The notes: generated from the sequence alone by a model not told the origin. 64,000 nt of DNA from CAZMPJ01 sp964568455 (GCA_964568455.1 CAZMPJ010000006.1:1-64000); one strand, 5' to 3'; positions 33,133 to 41,910 are shown, counted from the stretch's first letter. Numbers and translations: made by a program.

Positions 33133-33849
33133 ATGCATAAAAAAATCATTTTAATCTTAATTGCCAGCCTATTTGTTTTGGGAATCGGCACACAAGCACA
33201 GAATAAAGTAATCAAAAAAACAGTTAAAAAAGTAATTAAACCTCAAATTGCACCTATTACTCCACCTGAAATCAGCACAGAAGAAGCACCATCAATTTCA
33301 GCTCCACCACCAGCTCCAACTTTTGAAATTCAGGCAGTAATTGAAGATAAGGGAATTTTTGGCTGGGGATTAAATTCCAATGTTAATGCTGGCTACCTTT
33401 ACAATACCCCAGGACAAAGAGGTTTCTTGGGTATTATAGCAGGAAGACTCAACCTAGTAATTGATGATCCTCTTAAGGTGGGCTCTGGAATTGGTTTAGC
33501 TGAAGATGCTTTGCAATATAACGTTGGTTTGGGTCTGGCTTTTGGAAACGACAGCAATGAAAGCACTTTTAACTCTATACCTTTGTTTGCCGACGCAGTA
33601 CTTTACTTAAAAGAAGGCTCCTTTTTAAATGGTGATCCTTTTATTGGCTTTGGCTTAAACATGAATTTATACGGCAGCGGACAAAAATCCGGCGGAGTTG
33701 GAAGTCAATTTTATTATGGATTACTCTATGATATGGGATTTCCTAGCGGCAAAACCGGATTAGTCATTGGCGCACAATCTTTTAAGATTGCTGATACACA
33801 CAGTGCTTCGGGAATTTATTTTTCCATTCTACAACCGCTAGTACTTTAA
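33133..33849 (+). CDS. Exported protein with Pro-rich linker and barrel-like domain
   Basis: This 238-residue protein has a signal peptide (KKIILILIASLFVLGIGTQA), a basic stretch, a proline-rich linker (ITPPEIST through SAPPPAPTFE), and then ~160 residues of alternating hydrophobic/Gly-rich strands (GWGLNSNVNAGYLYN, NVGLGLAFGNDS, PFIGFGLNMNLYGSG). They look like a small outer-membrane beta-barrel, ending FSILQPLVL with a hydrophobic C-terminal residue. No family is recognised. ATG 33133 is chosen because 33118 lies in the -10 box. Confidence 0.6.
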   Translation: MHKKIILILIASLFVLGIGTQAQNKVIKKTVKKVIKPQIAPITPPEISTEEAPSISAPPPAPTFEIQAVIEDKGIFGWGLNSNVNAGYLYNTPGQRGFLGIIAGRLNLVIDDPLKVGSGIGLAEDALQYNVGLGLAFGNDSNESTFNSIPLFADAVLYLKEGSFLNGDPFIGFGLNMNLYGSGQKSGGVGSQFYYGLLYDMGFPSGKTGLVIGAQSFKIADTHSASGIYFSILQPLVL

Positions 33850-33862
33850 ACTTATTCGTATC

Positions 33863-34282
33863 TTAATGCTTTTCCTTGCGCTTTTTACGTTTCATCATTT
33901 GCTTAAATTTCTCGTTTTGTTCAGGTGTTAATATTTGGCGCAAGTCAAGCAGCAAATCAGTTCGCCTGATTTCTGCTAGCATACGCAAATGATTTATTTG
34001 TCTTATATACTTATGAATTTTCTTGCGGTCTGGATTTTCTTTTTTAATTTCAGCCTTCATTTGCTCTGCTAAAGTTTTCATCTCAATCCGCTCAACTTTC
34101 ATCGCCGGCCTAATTTTTTCCTGCCGCGCTTTAAACTGCGCTTTTTGACCTTCTGTTAATCCCAGCTTTTTACAAATACGATCCAGCGCCTTTTCACTAT
34201 CGGGTCTTGCAGCCGCCAAGCATTGTGATCCCAGCAAAACAACCATCAAAACAACCAATCCTGCCATTAATCCTTTTTTCAT
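33863..34282 (-). CDS. Spy/CpxP-like periplasmic stress protein
   Basis: This 139-residue protein has a signal peptide (MAGLVVLMVVLLGSQCLAA) and a helical, highly charged mature part. LGLTEGQKAQFKARQEKIRP and ILTPEQNEKFKQMM are two LTxxQ-type motifs of the Spy/CpxP family of periplasmic chaperones and metal-stress sensors. GGGAGG lies about 10 nt before the ATG. An ECF-type promoter (34332-34360) and a 5' hairpin precede it, linking it to the adjacent sigma factor. Confidence 0.82.
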   Translation of the reverse strand: MKKGLMAGLVVLMVVLLGSQCLAAARPDSEKALDRICKKLGLTEGQKAQFKARQEKIRPAMKVERIEMKTLAEQMKAEIKKENPDRKKIHKYIRQINHLRMLAEIRRTDLLLDLRQILTPEQNEKFKQMMKRKKRKEKH

Positions 34283-34298
34283 TTTTCTGTTCCTCCCT

Positions 34299-34323
34299 GG
34301 TATGAACCAATAAGGTTCATACC
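34299..34323 (-). repeat. Perfect hairpin in the leader of the Spy-like gene
   Basis: GGTATGAACC and GGTTCATACC form a 10-bp stem with a 5-nt loop, starting about 9 nt downstream of the -10 element and ending just before the Shine-Dalgarno. It would sit at the extreme 5' end of the mRNA, where such hairpins can stabilise transcripts. Confidence 0.7.
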
Positions 34324-34331
34324 CTGTTTAA

Positions 34332-34360
34332 TTAGACCTTTGAGCTTCTTAAAAGGTTCC
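34332..34360 (-). promoter_or_regulatory. ECF-type promoter of the Spy-like gene
   Basis: On the minus strand GGAACC (34355-34360), 17 bp, GTCTAA (34332-34337). The -35 is encoded by the last codons of the anti-sigma gene. The wider matches TAATGGAACCTTT and GGTCTAAT are shared with the promoter at 35119-35147. Confidence 0.75.
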
Positions 34361-34630
34361 ATTATTATTAAAAACATATTCAATAACTGGGCCATCACCC
34401 ACTTCTTGTTGAAAAACATAAGACATTAGCAAATCATTATCCATCTTACTATTCATATAACTATAATAGCCAACAGAAACAAGCAACACAAAAGCCAAAG
34501 CCGTGGCTAAGACCAATTGATATTTTGGTTTGCGGTTAACTTTTGATTCAATCTTAGAAAGCATTAAATCAAAATCAGCTCCTTGCTCCTTTTGCTTTAA
34601 GCGATCAATATATTCTCGATAATTATCCAT
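34349..34630 (-). CDS. Anti-sigma factor candidate, single membrane span
   Basis: This 93-residue protein has a soluble N-terminal ~38 residues (DNYREYIDRLKQKEQGADFD), one membrane span (LVLATALAFVLLVSVGYYSYM) and a ~35-residue outer tail. Size, topology and position directly after the ECF sigma gene (8-bp overlap) make it the likely anti-sigma factor, though I see no zinc-binding ASD motif. The tail ends VFNNNGTF, whose codons include the promoter of the next gene. Confidence 0.7.
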   Translation of the reverse strand: MDNYREYIDRLKQKEQGADFDLMLSKIESKVNRKPKYQLVLATALAFVLLVSVGYYSYMNSKMDNDLLMSYVFQQEVGDGPVIEYVFNNNGTF

Positions 34631-35102
34631 TTTTTATTAACTCCTTTTTAACTATTTCTTTAGCTCGATGCAAACCGGATTTAACGGTTCCAAGCGGAAG
34701 ATTTAAGATCTCGGCAATCTCGCTTAGCTTCTTTTCTTCAACTTCAGCTAAAACTAAAATCGTCCTCTGCCGCGGATTAAGCTTACTCAAAGGTCTTTTT
34801 AATGATTTTCCAGCTGATTCAACCAGCTCATCCGTTTCAATAAAACGCAGTCCATTTAAAATTGTTTTTAACAAATTATAACGTTTTTGCTTATTTAAAT
34901 AATTAATCGCCGTATTAGCAGTAATACGATAAATCCAGGTCTCGATTTTGGAATCCCCTCTAAAAGAAGGTAAAGCTTTATGTATTTTTATAAAAATCTC
35001 CTGAAAAATATCTTCTCTATCTTGCTTGGAAAAAACATACCTTGAGGTCAAATTCCAAACCTTACCTTTAAATTCATCATAGACCTGTTTAAAATCAAGC
35101 AT
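34623..35102 (-). CDS. ECF sigma factor
   Basis: This 159-residue sigma-70 family protein has region 2 (VWNLTSRYVFSKQDREDIFQ, FIKIHKAL, KIETWIYRITANTAINYL) and region 4 (LNPRQRTILVLAEVEEKKL, LPLGTVKSGLHRAKEIVKK). It has neither region 1.1 nor 3, so it is an ECF factor. The start was set at ATG 35102, 10 nt after TATAAT; ATG 35108 is the alternative. A GGAACC-N17-GTCTAA element upstream suggests autoregulation. Operon with the anti-sigma candidate. Confidence 0.9.
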   Translation of the reverse strand: MLDFKQVYDEFKGKVWNLTSRYVFSKQDREDIFQEIFIKIHKALPSFRGDSKIETWIYRITANTAINYLNKQKRYNLLKTILNGLRFIETDELVESAGKSLKRPLSKLNPRQRTILVLAEVEEKKLSEIAEILNLPLGTVKSGLHRAKEIVKKELIKNG

Positions 35103-35118
35103 AATCATTACTATTATA

Positions 35119-35147
35119 TTAGACCATGGTGATTAAAGAAAGGTTCC
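35119..35147 (-). promoter_or_regulatory. ECF-type promoter of the sigma operon
   Basis: On the minus strand GGAACC (35142-35147), 17 bp, GTCTAA (35119-35124), immediately followed by a housekeeping TATAAT. This suggests basal plus self-activated transcription. The spacing is identical to the site at 34332-34360. Confidence 0.75.
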
Positions 35148-35148
35148 A

Positions 35149-35811
35149 TTAAGTTTTAAGCTTTGAAACGGTTACAAAATAAAAGCCTCTTTTTTTCAAA
35201 TGTTTTATGATCAAAAGCAAAGCATCGACTATCTGCTGACTATTATCATGCATTAAAACTATATCGCCTTTAGTAATTCGATTATTAACTCGATTGGCAA
35301 TTGATAAAGGAGAACGCATTCCTCGTCCCTCCTGCCAAAAATCATCGGCATTAACCGTCCACATTATAATATCGTAACCAGAGTCTTGCACTAATCGAGT
35401 TTTTTCACGGGTTAACCTTCCATGCGGCGGACGGAAAATATCAATATATTGGCCAGTTAAATCAAAAACAAGATTCGATGTCCATCTTATTTCATCCAGG
35501 GCATCCTTATTGCTAATACCGTCAAGGGATATATGGGTATAAGTATGGTTTCCAATCTCATGCCCTTCTTCAAGAATTCTCTGTAACAATTTTGGACTTT
35601 TAGCTGCTTTTTGGCCAATCACAAAAAAGGTGGCTTTGATATTTTCTTCTTTTAAAAGATCAAGAATTTTATCGGTCACTCCAGGCGTGGGCCCGTCATC
35701 AAAAGTTAAAAGCACATGCTTAGGATGATAACTGCGGTAATAAACCTTGGCTGAAGCAATGGGAGAAAATAAAGTTATAAGCAAAAAAGCTAAAATAATT
35801 CTTTTGATCAT
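35149..35811 (-). CDS. Polysaccharide deacetylase, exported
   Basis: This 220-residue protein has a signal peptide (IILAFLLITLFSPIASA) and a NodB domain: VLLTFDDGPTPGVTDKIL (catalytic Asp and metal Asp), EIGNHTYTHISLDG (HxxxH metal site), IFRPPHGRLT and IVLMHDNSQQIVDALL (catalytic His). It removes acetyl groups from peptidoglycan or a related glycan. TATAAT lies 7 nt before the ATG. Its end is 2 bp from the -35 of the sigma promoter, so it is transcribed toward the sigma operon. Confidence 0.9.
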   Translation of the reverse strand: MIKRIILAFLLITLFSPIASAKVYYRSYHPKHVLLTFDDGPTPGVTDKILDLLKEENIKATFFVIGQKAAKSPKLLQRILEEGHEIGNHTYTHISLDGISNKDALDEIRWTSNLVFDLTGQYIDIFRPPHGRLTREKTRLVQDSGYDIIMWTVNADDFWQEGRGMRSPLSIANRVNNRITKGDIVLMHDNSQQIVDALLLIIKHLKKRGFYFVTVSKLKT

Positions 35812-35874
35812 CTAGTGTATTATATCTTAATAATTTGCTAAAATATAGTTTCGGCAAAAGAAAGGAAACAAACA

Positions 35875-37335
35875 ATGAAAAAATTGATTATATTCCTTAC
35901 ACTATTAATACTGGCTCCCACCCTTTGCCTGGCAAATCAAACCTTAACCTGGGATGACTTCATTAACACTGCCATTGAAAAAAACCCGCAATATCAAGTA
36001 ACGGTCAAAGAATATTTAGCTGCTATCTCCGCCAACAAAAGCACAAATTCTATTGAAGACTGGAATTTGGTTGCAACCGGCATTATTCAAGACGCCAGCA
36101 CAGCCAACGCAGCCAGCTCTTTTTCTCCTACCTATCAACATTTAGCCAGCTATAGCTTAGGCGTAAGCAAATACGTTGCAAAAACAGGTACAGCTATTTC
36201 AATTGAGCATAACAACGCCAGAGTAAACGCTGACTATGCTAATCTTCCTATAGCAGGCCTAACCCCAACCTCTCCCTACTACTCATCTGACATAACTATC
36301 TCCATTTCACAACCCTTGCTCAAAAACGCTTTTGGTTTAGCCACTAAAAAAGGATTAGAAATTTCTGACCAGACTTTAAAATTAGCAGAAATCAAGTTAG
36401 GCGAAGATTGGGAAGATTTTATCAATACCTTAAGAAACGACTATTTAACCTGGCAGGAAGCGCAAAGGAACGTTTCTATTTATCAGGACAAAGTTGATAA
36501 AGCAGAAAAACAATTGGCTTTGGTTAAAAAACAATTAAAATACGGCTTATCCGAAGAATTGGACTTGGTACAAATTGAACAAAAACTGCAAGCCTATAAA
36601 ATAATGTATGAACAAGCTAAAATGGCCTACAATAGCCAAACAGACAAAATTCTAAAAACCATTGGCCAGGCTTCAGCCAATAATGTGGTGCCAGAAGAAT
36701 TTAAACTAAACGGCACAGTGCCAACCGAAGACCAATCTTCATCTTATTTAATTACCAACTCAAACCTTAAAAAAACTTTAGATGTCCTAGCCTCTATCCA
36801 AAAACAAAATTTGGAAATCAAAGAAAACGCCGAGTTAATTGATTTAAATTTAGCCCTGCAAGCCCGACCCAATAACTTTAGCCACAGTTTTAGAGATAGC
36901 GTTAACAACGTCGGGACTAATAATGAATACACCTTAACCCTTAGCGGCTCAAAACCATTTTTTAACGACCAGGCAGAAGCAGCTACAATTCAGGCTCAAG
37001 AAGAATATGAAAAAACTTTAAAGCAGAACGAACAAACTATGCTTAGCGCGCAAATAGGATTAAGCACCCTATATACAAATTTAAAATATTTAAATAACAT
37101 GGTTGCACTCAATCAAAAGAATTTGGAATTAGCTGAGAAAATGCTAAAACTGGAAAACAAAAAATATAAACAAGGCAGAAGCTCAATTTTTTTCGTGCTG
37201 CAGGCTGAAGATTCAGTGTTAGCAGCAGAAAACACTCTGTGCCAAACCATGTTTTCGCGTGAAAAAATAATTGGCTCCATAAAATCCATAACCGACCAAT
37301 ATCTAGTTGACTATAAGGGGAAATTAAAAATATGA
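35875..37335 (+). CDS. TolC-family outer-membrane efflux protein
   Basis: This 486-residue protein has a signal peptide (IFLTLLILAPTLCLA) and the TolC/OEP pattern: two long coiled-coil halves (WQEAQRNVSIYQDKVDKAEK, VQIEQKLQAYKIMYEQAK; later KNLELAEKMLKLENKKYKQG) separated by beta segments such as YTLTLSGSKPF. Repeated DLVQIEQ and KYKQGRSSIFFVLQAED are typical. It forms the outer channel for the adjacent RND pump, whose start overlaps by 4 bp. AAAGGAAAC upstream serves as Shine-Dalgarno. Confidence 0.88.
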   Translation: MKKLIIFLTLLILAPTLCLANQTLTWDDFINTAIEKNPQYQVTVKEYLAAISANKSTNSIEDWNLVATGIIQDASTANAASSFSPTYQHLASYSLGVSKYVAKTGTAISIEHNNARVNADYANLPIAGLTPTSPYYSSDITISISQPLLKNAFGLATKKGLEISDQTLKLAEIKLGEDWEDFINTLRNDYLTWQEAQRNVSIYQDKVDKAEKQLALVKKQLKYGLSEELDLVQIEQKLQAYKIMYEQAKMAYNSQTDKILKTIGQASANNVVPEEFKLNGTVPTEDQSSSYLITNSNLKKTLDVLASIQKQNLEIKENAELIDLNLALQARPNNFSHSFRDSVNNVGTNNEYTLTLSGSKPFFNDQAEAATIQAQEEYEKTLKQNEQTMLSAQIGLSTLYTNLKYLNNMVALNQKNLELAEKMLKLENKKYKQGRSSIFFVLQAEDSVLAAENTLCQTMFSREKIIGSIKSITDQYLVDYKGKLKI

Positions 37336-40300
37336 ATAAGTTTTTCAAATACTTTATTGAACACCCAAAACTAGTAAACCTGTTTCTGGCTTTAGTTTTA
37401 ATAATGGGGATCCTCTCATTCATGAACTTAAAGAGAAACAGTATGCCTAATGTCGATTTTAAGATGATGTTTGTCAATACAATCTATCCTGGAGCCGCGC
37501 CAGAAGATGTAGAAATCAACGTAACAATTCCAATAGAAGAACAAATTCAAAAAGTTACCGGAATAAAAGAGATGAGCTCCTTTTCTATCGAGAACTTTTC
37601 CTTGGTTTATGTAGAAATCGACCCAAAAGCAAAAGATATAGAAAAGGTCAAAAGAGATATTTATAAGGCAGTTGATCGGGTTTCTAATCTCCCCAAAGAG
37701 GTTAGAGATAAACCAATGGTGACAGAGCTGCGCACAGACATCTTCCCTGTTTTTGAAGTAGCCATCAGCGGCAACAGCAAGACCAAAGAACTCGACTTAA
37801 GAAAATATGCTAAAAATCTTGAAGAAAAAATAAAACTTTTACCTGGAGTTAGCGGCACCGAAAAAGTTGGCTATCGTAAAAGAGAGATTCAAATTAAGGT
37901 CGATCCAAACAAAGCCGCTCAAAACTATGTTTCACTCGCCGAAATTATGGGCTCTATTCAGGCAACAAACATTCGCTTAAGCGGAGGAACAATTCAGTCC
38001 CTGGCCACAAAAAAGAAGGTTATTACCCTATCCCAGTTTGAAGACTTGACAGAAGTTAAAGATGTAATCATTCGCTCAGCTTTTTCCGGCAGACGCCTGC
38101 TGGTCTCTGACATTGCCCAAGTAGAAGACAGCTTTGAAGAAGAAACAATGATCACCAAAACAAACGGCGAACCATGCATCAATATCGTTGTTAGTAAAAA
38201 AGCAGACTCCGATGCAGTTAGGGTTGCCCAAAGAGTAAAAGCCTTACTTGCAGAATACAACAAAGAGCTCCCTCAAGGAGTACGCTCACAAGTTATTAAA
38301 GATTATTCTGTTTATGTTAATTCTATGCTCCGAGTAGTTATCTCCAATGCCTTAATCGGTTTTGTTCTAGTCTTAGTCTGTCTGATGATCTTTCTTGATA
38401 TCAGAGTTGCTTTCTGGACAGCACTTGGCATTCCCTTTTCCGTCCTAGTTGCTTTCTATTTTATGCCAAAGTATGACATTTCAGTTACAAGTATTTCCCT
38501 GCTCGCCTTCATCATCGTCTTAGGCATGCTGGTAGATGACGCCATAGTTATAGCAGAACACATCTATTCTTTTAGAGAAAAAGGAATGAATCCAATTGAA
38601 GCTTCTATTAAAGGAGTTTCTGAAATCTTTTGGCCTGTCCTAGCAACAGTTACAACAACCATCGCTGCTTTTATCCCAATCCTTATGATGGGCGGCATTA
38701 TGGGCGAATACATTAGAGCGATGCCGATCGTTATAACAATTGTTTTGCTGGCTTCATTGTTTGAATCAGCTTTTATTTTGCCCAGCCATTTGGCCCACAT
38801 TAAGTTAAAGGCCAAGGCTAAGCCAAAAATAATCCAATTTTTAGAAAACATATATAGGAAAACCCTGCTGCGTGTTTTAAAGTATAAATACAGGGTAATT
38901 GGCTTTTTTGTAGCTGTTTTTCTGATTTGTGTCGTGGTGATTTTGCCGATCTTAGGTTTTGTTCTTTTTCCAGAAGGCGACAACGATATTATTCAGCTAA
39001 AAATTGAGACACCTAAAGGAACCCCTTTGAGAGAAACAGCCAAAAGAGTACAACAGTTAGAAAAAATCGTTAAAGAGACCGTACCAGAAGAAGTCTTGGC
39101 CAGCTATGTCACAACAATAGGCAAAAAAGGGACAGATATGTGGTCCAGCGCCTCTGGTGTCAGCCAAGGCCATTGGGCCCGGATAATTGTCAATCTTATC
39201 CCCTATCAAAACAGAGATATTACCATGCAGGAAGTCGCTAAAGCACTGAAAGAAAAAATTGAACCAATCAAGGATAAAGATTTTGCAATTGTTAATGTTG
39301 TGACACGACACGGCGGCCCCCCCACCGGCACAGCCATTGATGTTACCTTTATCAGCAACAACGATGAGCTACGACTACAATTGGGCGATAAACTTTATAC
39401 TCAATTAAATTCTAATGAAGCTGTTTTTGATTTGACCAGAAGTGACGAACAAGGCTTAAACGAACTCAATATTGAACTTAATAAACAACTTATGTCTGAG
39501 CTAGGCATTACTTCCGCTGATGTTGCTGGTGTGGTACGAGCCGCAATCACCGGCAACGTTGTTACCTCTATTAGAAAAGAAGGCGAAGAAGTGGACTTTA
39601 GGGTAATGCTCTCTGAAAAACAGAGAAATAATTCTGAGTACATCAAAGAATTAACTATCCCCAACCGTATGGGAAAACTGATTAAACTTAACAGCTTTAT
39701 TAGCTTTACAGAAAAAACCTCACCTATTTCTATCTGGCATCAGGAAGGCGACCGCTCTCTGCGTATCCAGGCTGAAGTTAATACAAAAAAATTAAATACA
39801 GCTAAATTTAATGCCTCGCTTCGAGAACAATACGAACCATTGGTTGCCAACCATCCGGACATGAGAATGCAATTTGGTGGGGAAGAACAGAACAGTCAGG
39901 AATCTTTAGCAGATTTCTTTAATGCCTTATTTATTGCTTTGGTTGTAATATACATAATTCTGGTAGTATTATTTAACTCTTTTTCTGAGCCAATCATTGT
40001 CATGCTGGCAATTCCCTTTGGTTTGATTGGTGTAATATTATCCTTTGCCCTTCACGGACAAACCATGAATTTTATGGGATTAATCGGGATACTAGGGCTC
40101 TCAGGGGTTGTAGTAAATAACTCATTGGTTATGCTTAAATTCTTGAACAAAAAAGAAGAAAATATTTGTGGCAAAGGAGAAACTTTAACCCTTGAACATA
40201 TAGCTGACGCAGCTATGCTAAGATTTCGCCCAATTGTCTTAACAACAATCACAACAGTTGCAGGATTACTCCCCTCTCTTTACGGCTTCTTTGGTGGCAG

Positions 40301-40454
40301 GGTTGATTTTCTCTTCCCGCTGCTGCTGGCGCTAAGCTGGGGATTAGTATTCTCAACCTTTATTACGTTATTCCTGATCCCGGCTTTTTATTTAGTGGAA
40401 AGAAATTTGAGTTGTTGGTTATACGATAAGATTTTTTATCGGTTTAAGCATTAA
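37332..40454 (+). CDS. RND-family efflux transporter
   Basis: This 1040-residue inner-membrane pump has the RND plan: one N-terminal span, a large periplasmic loop (PGAAPEDVEINVTIPIEEQI, LPGVSGTEKVGY), spans 2-6 with the proton-relay GMLVDDAIVIAEH (~401), a second loop and a final bundle with LSGVVVNNSLVMLKF. Substrates unknown. It is coupled to the TolC gene, but no periplasmic adaptor gene is in this operon or in the window. The stop abuts the convergent ThiI-like gene with no gap. Confidence 0.9.
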   Translation: MNKFFKYFIEHPKLVNLFLALVLIMGILSFMNLKRNSMPNVDFKMMFVNTIYPGAAPEDVEINVTIPIEEQIQKVTGIKEMSSFSIENFSLVYVEIDPKAKDIEKVKRDIYKAVDRVSNLPKEVRDKPMVTELRTDIFPVFEVAISGNSKTKELDLRKYAKNLEEKIKLLPGVSGTEKVGYRKREIQIKVDPNKAAQNYVSLAEIMGSIQATNIRLSGGTIQSLATKKKVITLSQFEDLTEVKDVIIRSAFSGRRLLVSDIAQVEDSFEEETMITKTNGEPCINIVVSKKADSDAVRVAQRVKALLAEYNKELPQGVRSQVIKDYSVYVNSMLRVVISNALIGFVLVLVCLMIFLDIRVAFWTALGIPFSVLVAFYFMPKYDISVTSISLLAFIIVLGMLVDDAIVIAEHIYSFREKGMNPIEASIKGVSEIFWPVLATVTTTIAAFIPILMMGGIMGEYIRAMPIVITIVLLASLFESAFILPSHLAHIKLKAKAKPKIIQFLENIYRKTLLRVLKYKYRVIGFFVAVFLICVVVILPILGFVLFPEGDNDIIQLKIETPKGTPLRETAKRVQQLEKIVKETVPEEVLASYVTTIGKKGTDMWSSASGVSQGHWARIIVNLIPYQNRDITMQEVAKALKEKIEPIKDKDFAIVNVVTRHGGPPTGTAIDVTFISNNDELRLQLGDKLYTQLNSNEAVFDLTRSDEQGLNELNIELNKQLMSELGITSADVAGVVRAAITGNVVTSIRKEGEEVDFRVMLSEKQRNNSEYIKELTIPNRMGKLIKLNSFISFTEKTSPISIWHQEGDRSLRIQAEVNTKKLNTAKFNASLREQYEPLVANHPDMRMQFGGEEQNSQESLADFFNALFIALVVIYIILVVLFNSFSEPIIVMLAIPFGLIGVILSFALHGQTMNFMGLIGILGLSGVVVNNSLVMLKFLNKKEENICGKGETLTLEHIADAAMLRFRPIVLTTITTVAGLLPSLYGFFGGRVDFLFPLLLALSWGLVFSTFITLFLIPAFYLVERNLSCWLYDKIFYRFKH

Positions 40455-41396
40455 TTATACGATAAAATATTTGCTCGCTTGTTGTCGCTCTTCGTGTGAG
40501 CCACCTTTTGAGTAAGCCTTGATCAATTTGTTTGTTAGTTCTTTATCTTCTTGCGAAGCTTTAGCAGAAAGCAAAGCAGACGGGCCAGTAAAATCTTTAG
40601 GGATCAATTTAGTAAAAGCTTTCAGTTTATAGGATTCCAAAACATGACATTCTTTTTCATTGCGGGCAATAATTAACTTAGCACCACCCGGCAACCGTAA
40701 ATGACGGCCGACTTTAACAATCGGTAAATCATCAATAGTTAATGCCTTATCCTTTACAAAATCGCTAACTCTTTTAGAAAATGATTCATCGGTCAATAGA
40801 CAGCCGCCCCCTGGGGTGGCATAATTTTTAAGTTTGAATGTTTCCACTAACTGCAATTGTCTTTCGCGGCTTCTACCCTCAATATCCAGCAATTGCTCGC
40901 GATCCACCCAGCCTTTTTGCTCTGGAATGGTTGGCTCAAGCAATTTTGCGCTTAAAGGCCGTAAGAGTAGTCCTTTTGCTCCGGAATTTTTTTCAACGGT
41001 TTCCAACGCATCTTTCCTTTGGCTCATAGGCCGCTCACCCAACACCTCACCAGTAATTATGAATTTAGCCTTTGCTTTTTTCATGTATTTTAAAGCGCGT
41101 CGGATCATGTTAGCGTGGCAGTCAATGCAGGGGTTTAGGTTTTTTCCATAACCATATTTAGGATCAAATAATACTTCATTGATGAATTGTTTTCTGATAT
41201 CAAGAATAGTAAGCTTACAACCTAATTCTTTAGCTCTTTTTTCAAGGACATTAAATTTATCCGGGCTCAACCCAAAACCAATGTCAAAAAACACGGCTTC
41301 CACTTCAATACCCTGGGCTTGGATTAATTTGATGGCCAGAGAGCTGTCGAGTCCGCCACTGAATAAGGCTATGCATTTTGGTTTAAGGCTGGGCAT
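40455..41396 (-). CDS. ThiI-like PP-loop tRNA sulfurtransferase-type protein
   Basis: This 313-residue protein has the PP-loop ATP pyrophosphatase motif ALFSGGLDSSLAIKL, then NPCIDCHANMIRRAL and ITGEVLGERPMSQR, which resemble the ThiI catalytic part. C-terminally, an NFACT-R-like segment (VKVGRHLRLPGGAKLIIAR) is fused. It lacks the THUMP domain of classical ThiI. Thiolation of tRNA is likely but the exact nucleoside is open. TATACT lies 9 nt before the ATG. Confidence 0.8.
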   Translation of the reverse strand: MPSLKPKCIALFSGGLDSSLAIKLIQAQGIEVEAVFFDIGFGLSPDKFNVLEKRAKELGCKLTILDIRKQFINEVLFDPKYGYGKNLNPCIDCHANMIRRALKYMKKAKAKFIITGEVLGERPMSQRKDALETVEKNSGAKGLLLRPLSAKLLEPTIPEQKGWVDREQLLDIEGRSRERQLQLVETFKLKNYATPGGGCLLTDESFSKRVSDFVKDKALTIDDLPIVKVGRHLRLPGGAKLIIARNEKECHVLESYKLKAFTKLIPKDFTGPSALLSAKASQEDKELTNKLIKAYSKGGSHEERQQASKYFIV

Positions 41397-41424
41397 GATA
41401 GATATAGTATAACAAATCGTCGAT

Positions 41425-41893
41425 CGGTTGCGCGACTGGAATCGTTAAGCGTTAGTCGGTTGCGTTTTTCTTAGCCCTAAACTTAGTCCAAGCAGTTGAG
41501 AGTTTATATAATTGGCGGCTAATTTTATCGTATAGATCGATTAATTGATTGCAAAGAGTAAGATCAATATGCTTACCACACAAATCTCTAGCTTGAGATA
41601 AGGAAACTGTAGTTTCGTTTGCTTCTGCCATTGCATCATCAATGTATTTTTGAAAACCTCTTAGTTGATGTCTTTTAGAATGTCCTTCAGCTATTAATCT
41701 GGGTACTGCCTTACAAGATCTTTTAAGCTGATCAATCAAGTCGTACTCAAAGCGAGGTAGTTTGTATAATATATGCTTGTAAATATCTAACATACCCTGA
41801 TATGCATTCTGATAAACCCTTAAATCTTGGTAGCCTCTTATAAAACCGGAAGACGAATTACTATTATCGTTTCGAGCCGCGCAACCGCAACCG
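41425..41893. repeat. GC-rich inverted repeats flanking the four-helix-bundle gene
   Basis: CGGTTGCGCG (41425-41434) and CGGTTGCG (41457-41464) on the left are matched in inverted orientation by CGCGCAACCG (41878-41887) and CGCAACCG (41886-41893) on the right. The repeats lie in or next to the first and last codons of the gene, in an AT-rich setting. Confidence 0.65.
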
Positions 41894-41910
41894 TCTGAAT
41901 TTTCTTTCAT
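41452..41910 (-). CDS. Four-helix-bundle protein (S23/IVS family)
   Basis: This 152-residue protein has the family core from GYQDLRVYQNAYQGMLDIY through DLIDQLKRSCKAVPRLIAEG and GFQKYIDDAMAEANETTVSL to KISRQLYKLS. This is the pattern of the 23S intervening-sequence (S23) / four-helix-bundle family (PF05635), homopentameric proteins without known enzymatic activity. The first ~22 residues (MKENSDGCGCAARNDN) are an unusual extension encoded by the right inverted repeat. AAAGGAGG precedes the ATG. It does not lie in the rRNA gene here. Confidence 0.85.
   Translation of the reverse strand: MKENSDGCGCAARNDNSNSSSGFIRGYQDLRVYQNAYQGMLDIYKHILYKLPRFEYDLIDQLKRSCKAVPRLIAEGHSKRHQLRGFQKYIDDAMAEANETTVSLSQARDLCGKHIDLTLCNQLIDLYDKISRQLYKLSTAWTKFRAKKNATD

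Noticed and set aside
41452..41910. Toxin-antitoxin function for the four-helix-bundle gene
   Set aside because: No partner gene is present and the family is not known as a toxin; only the family assignment is supported.
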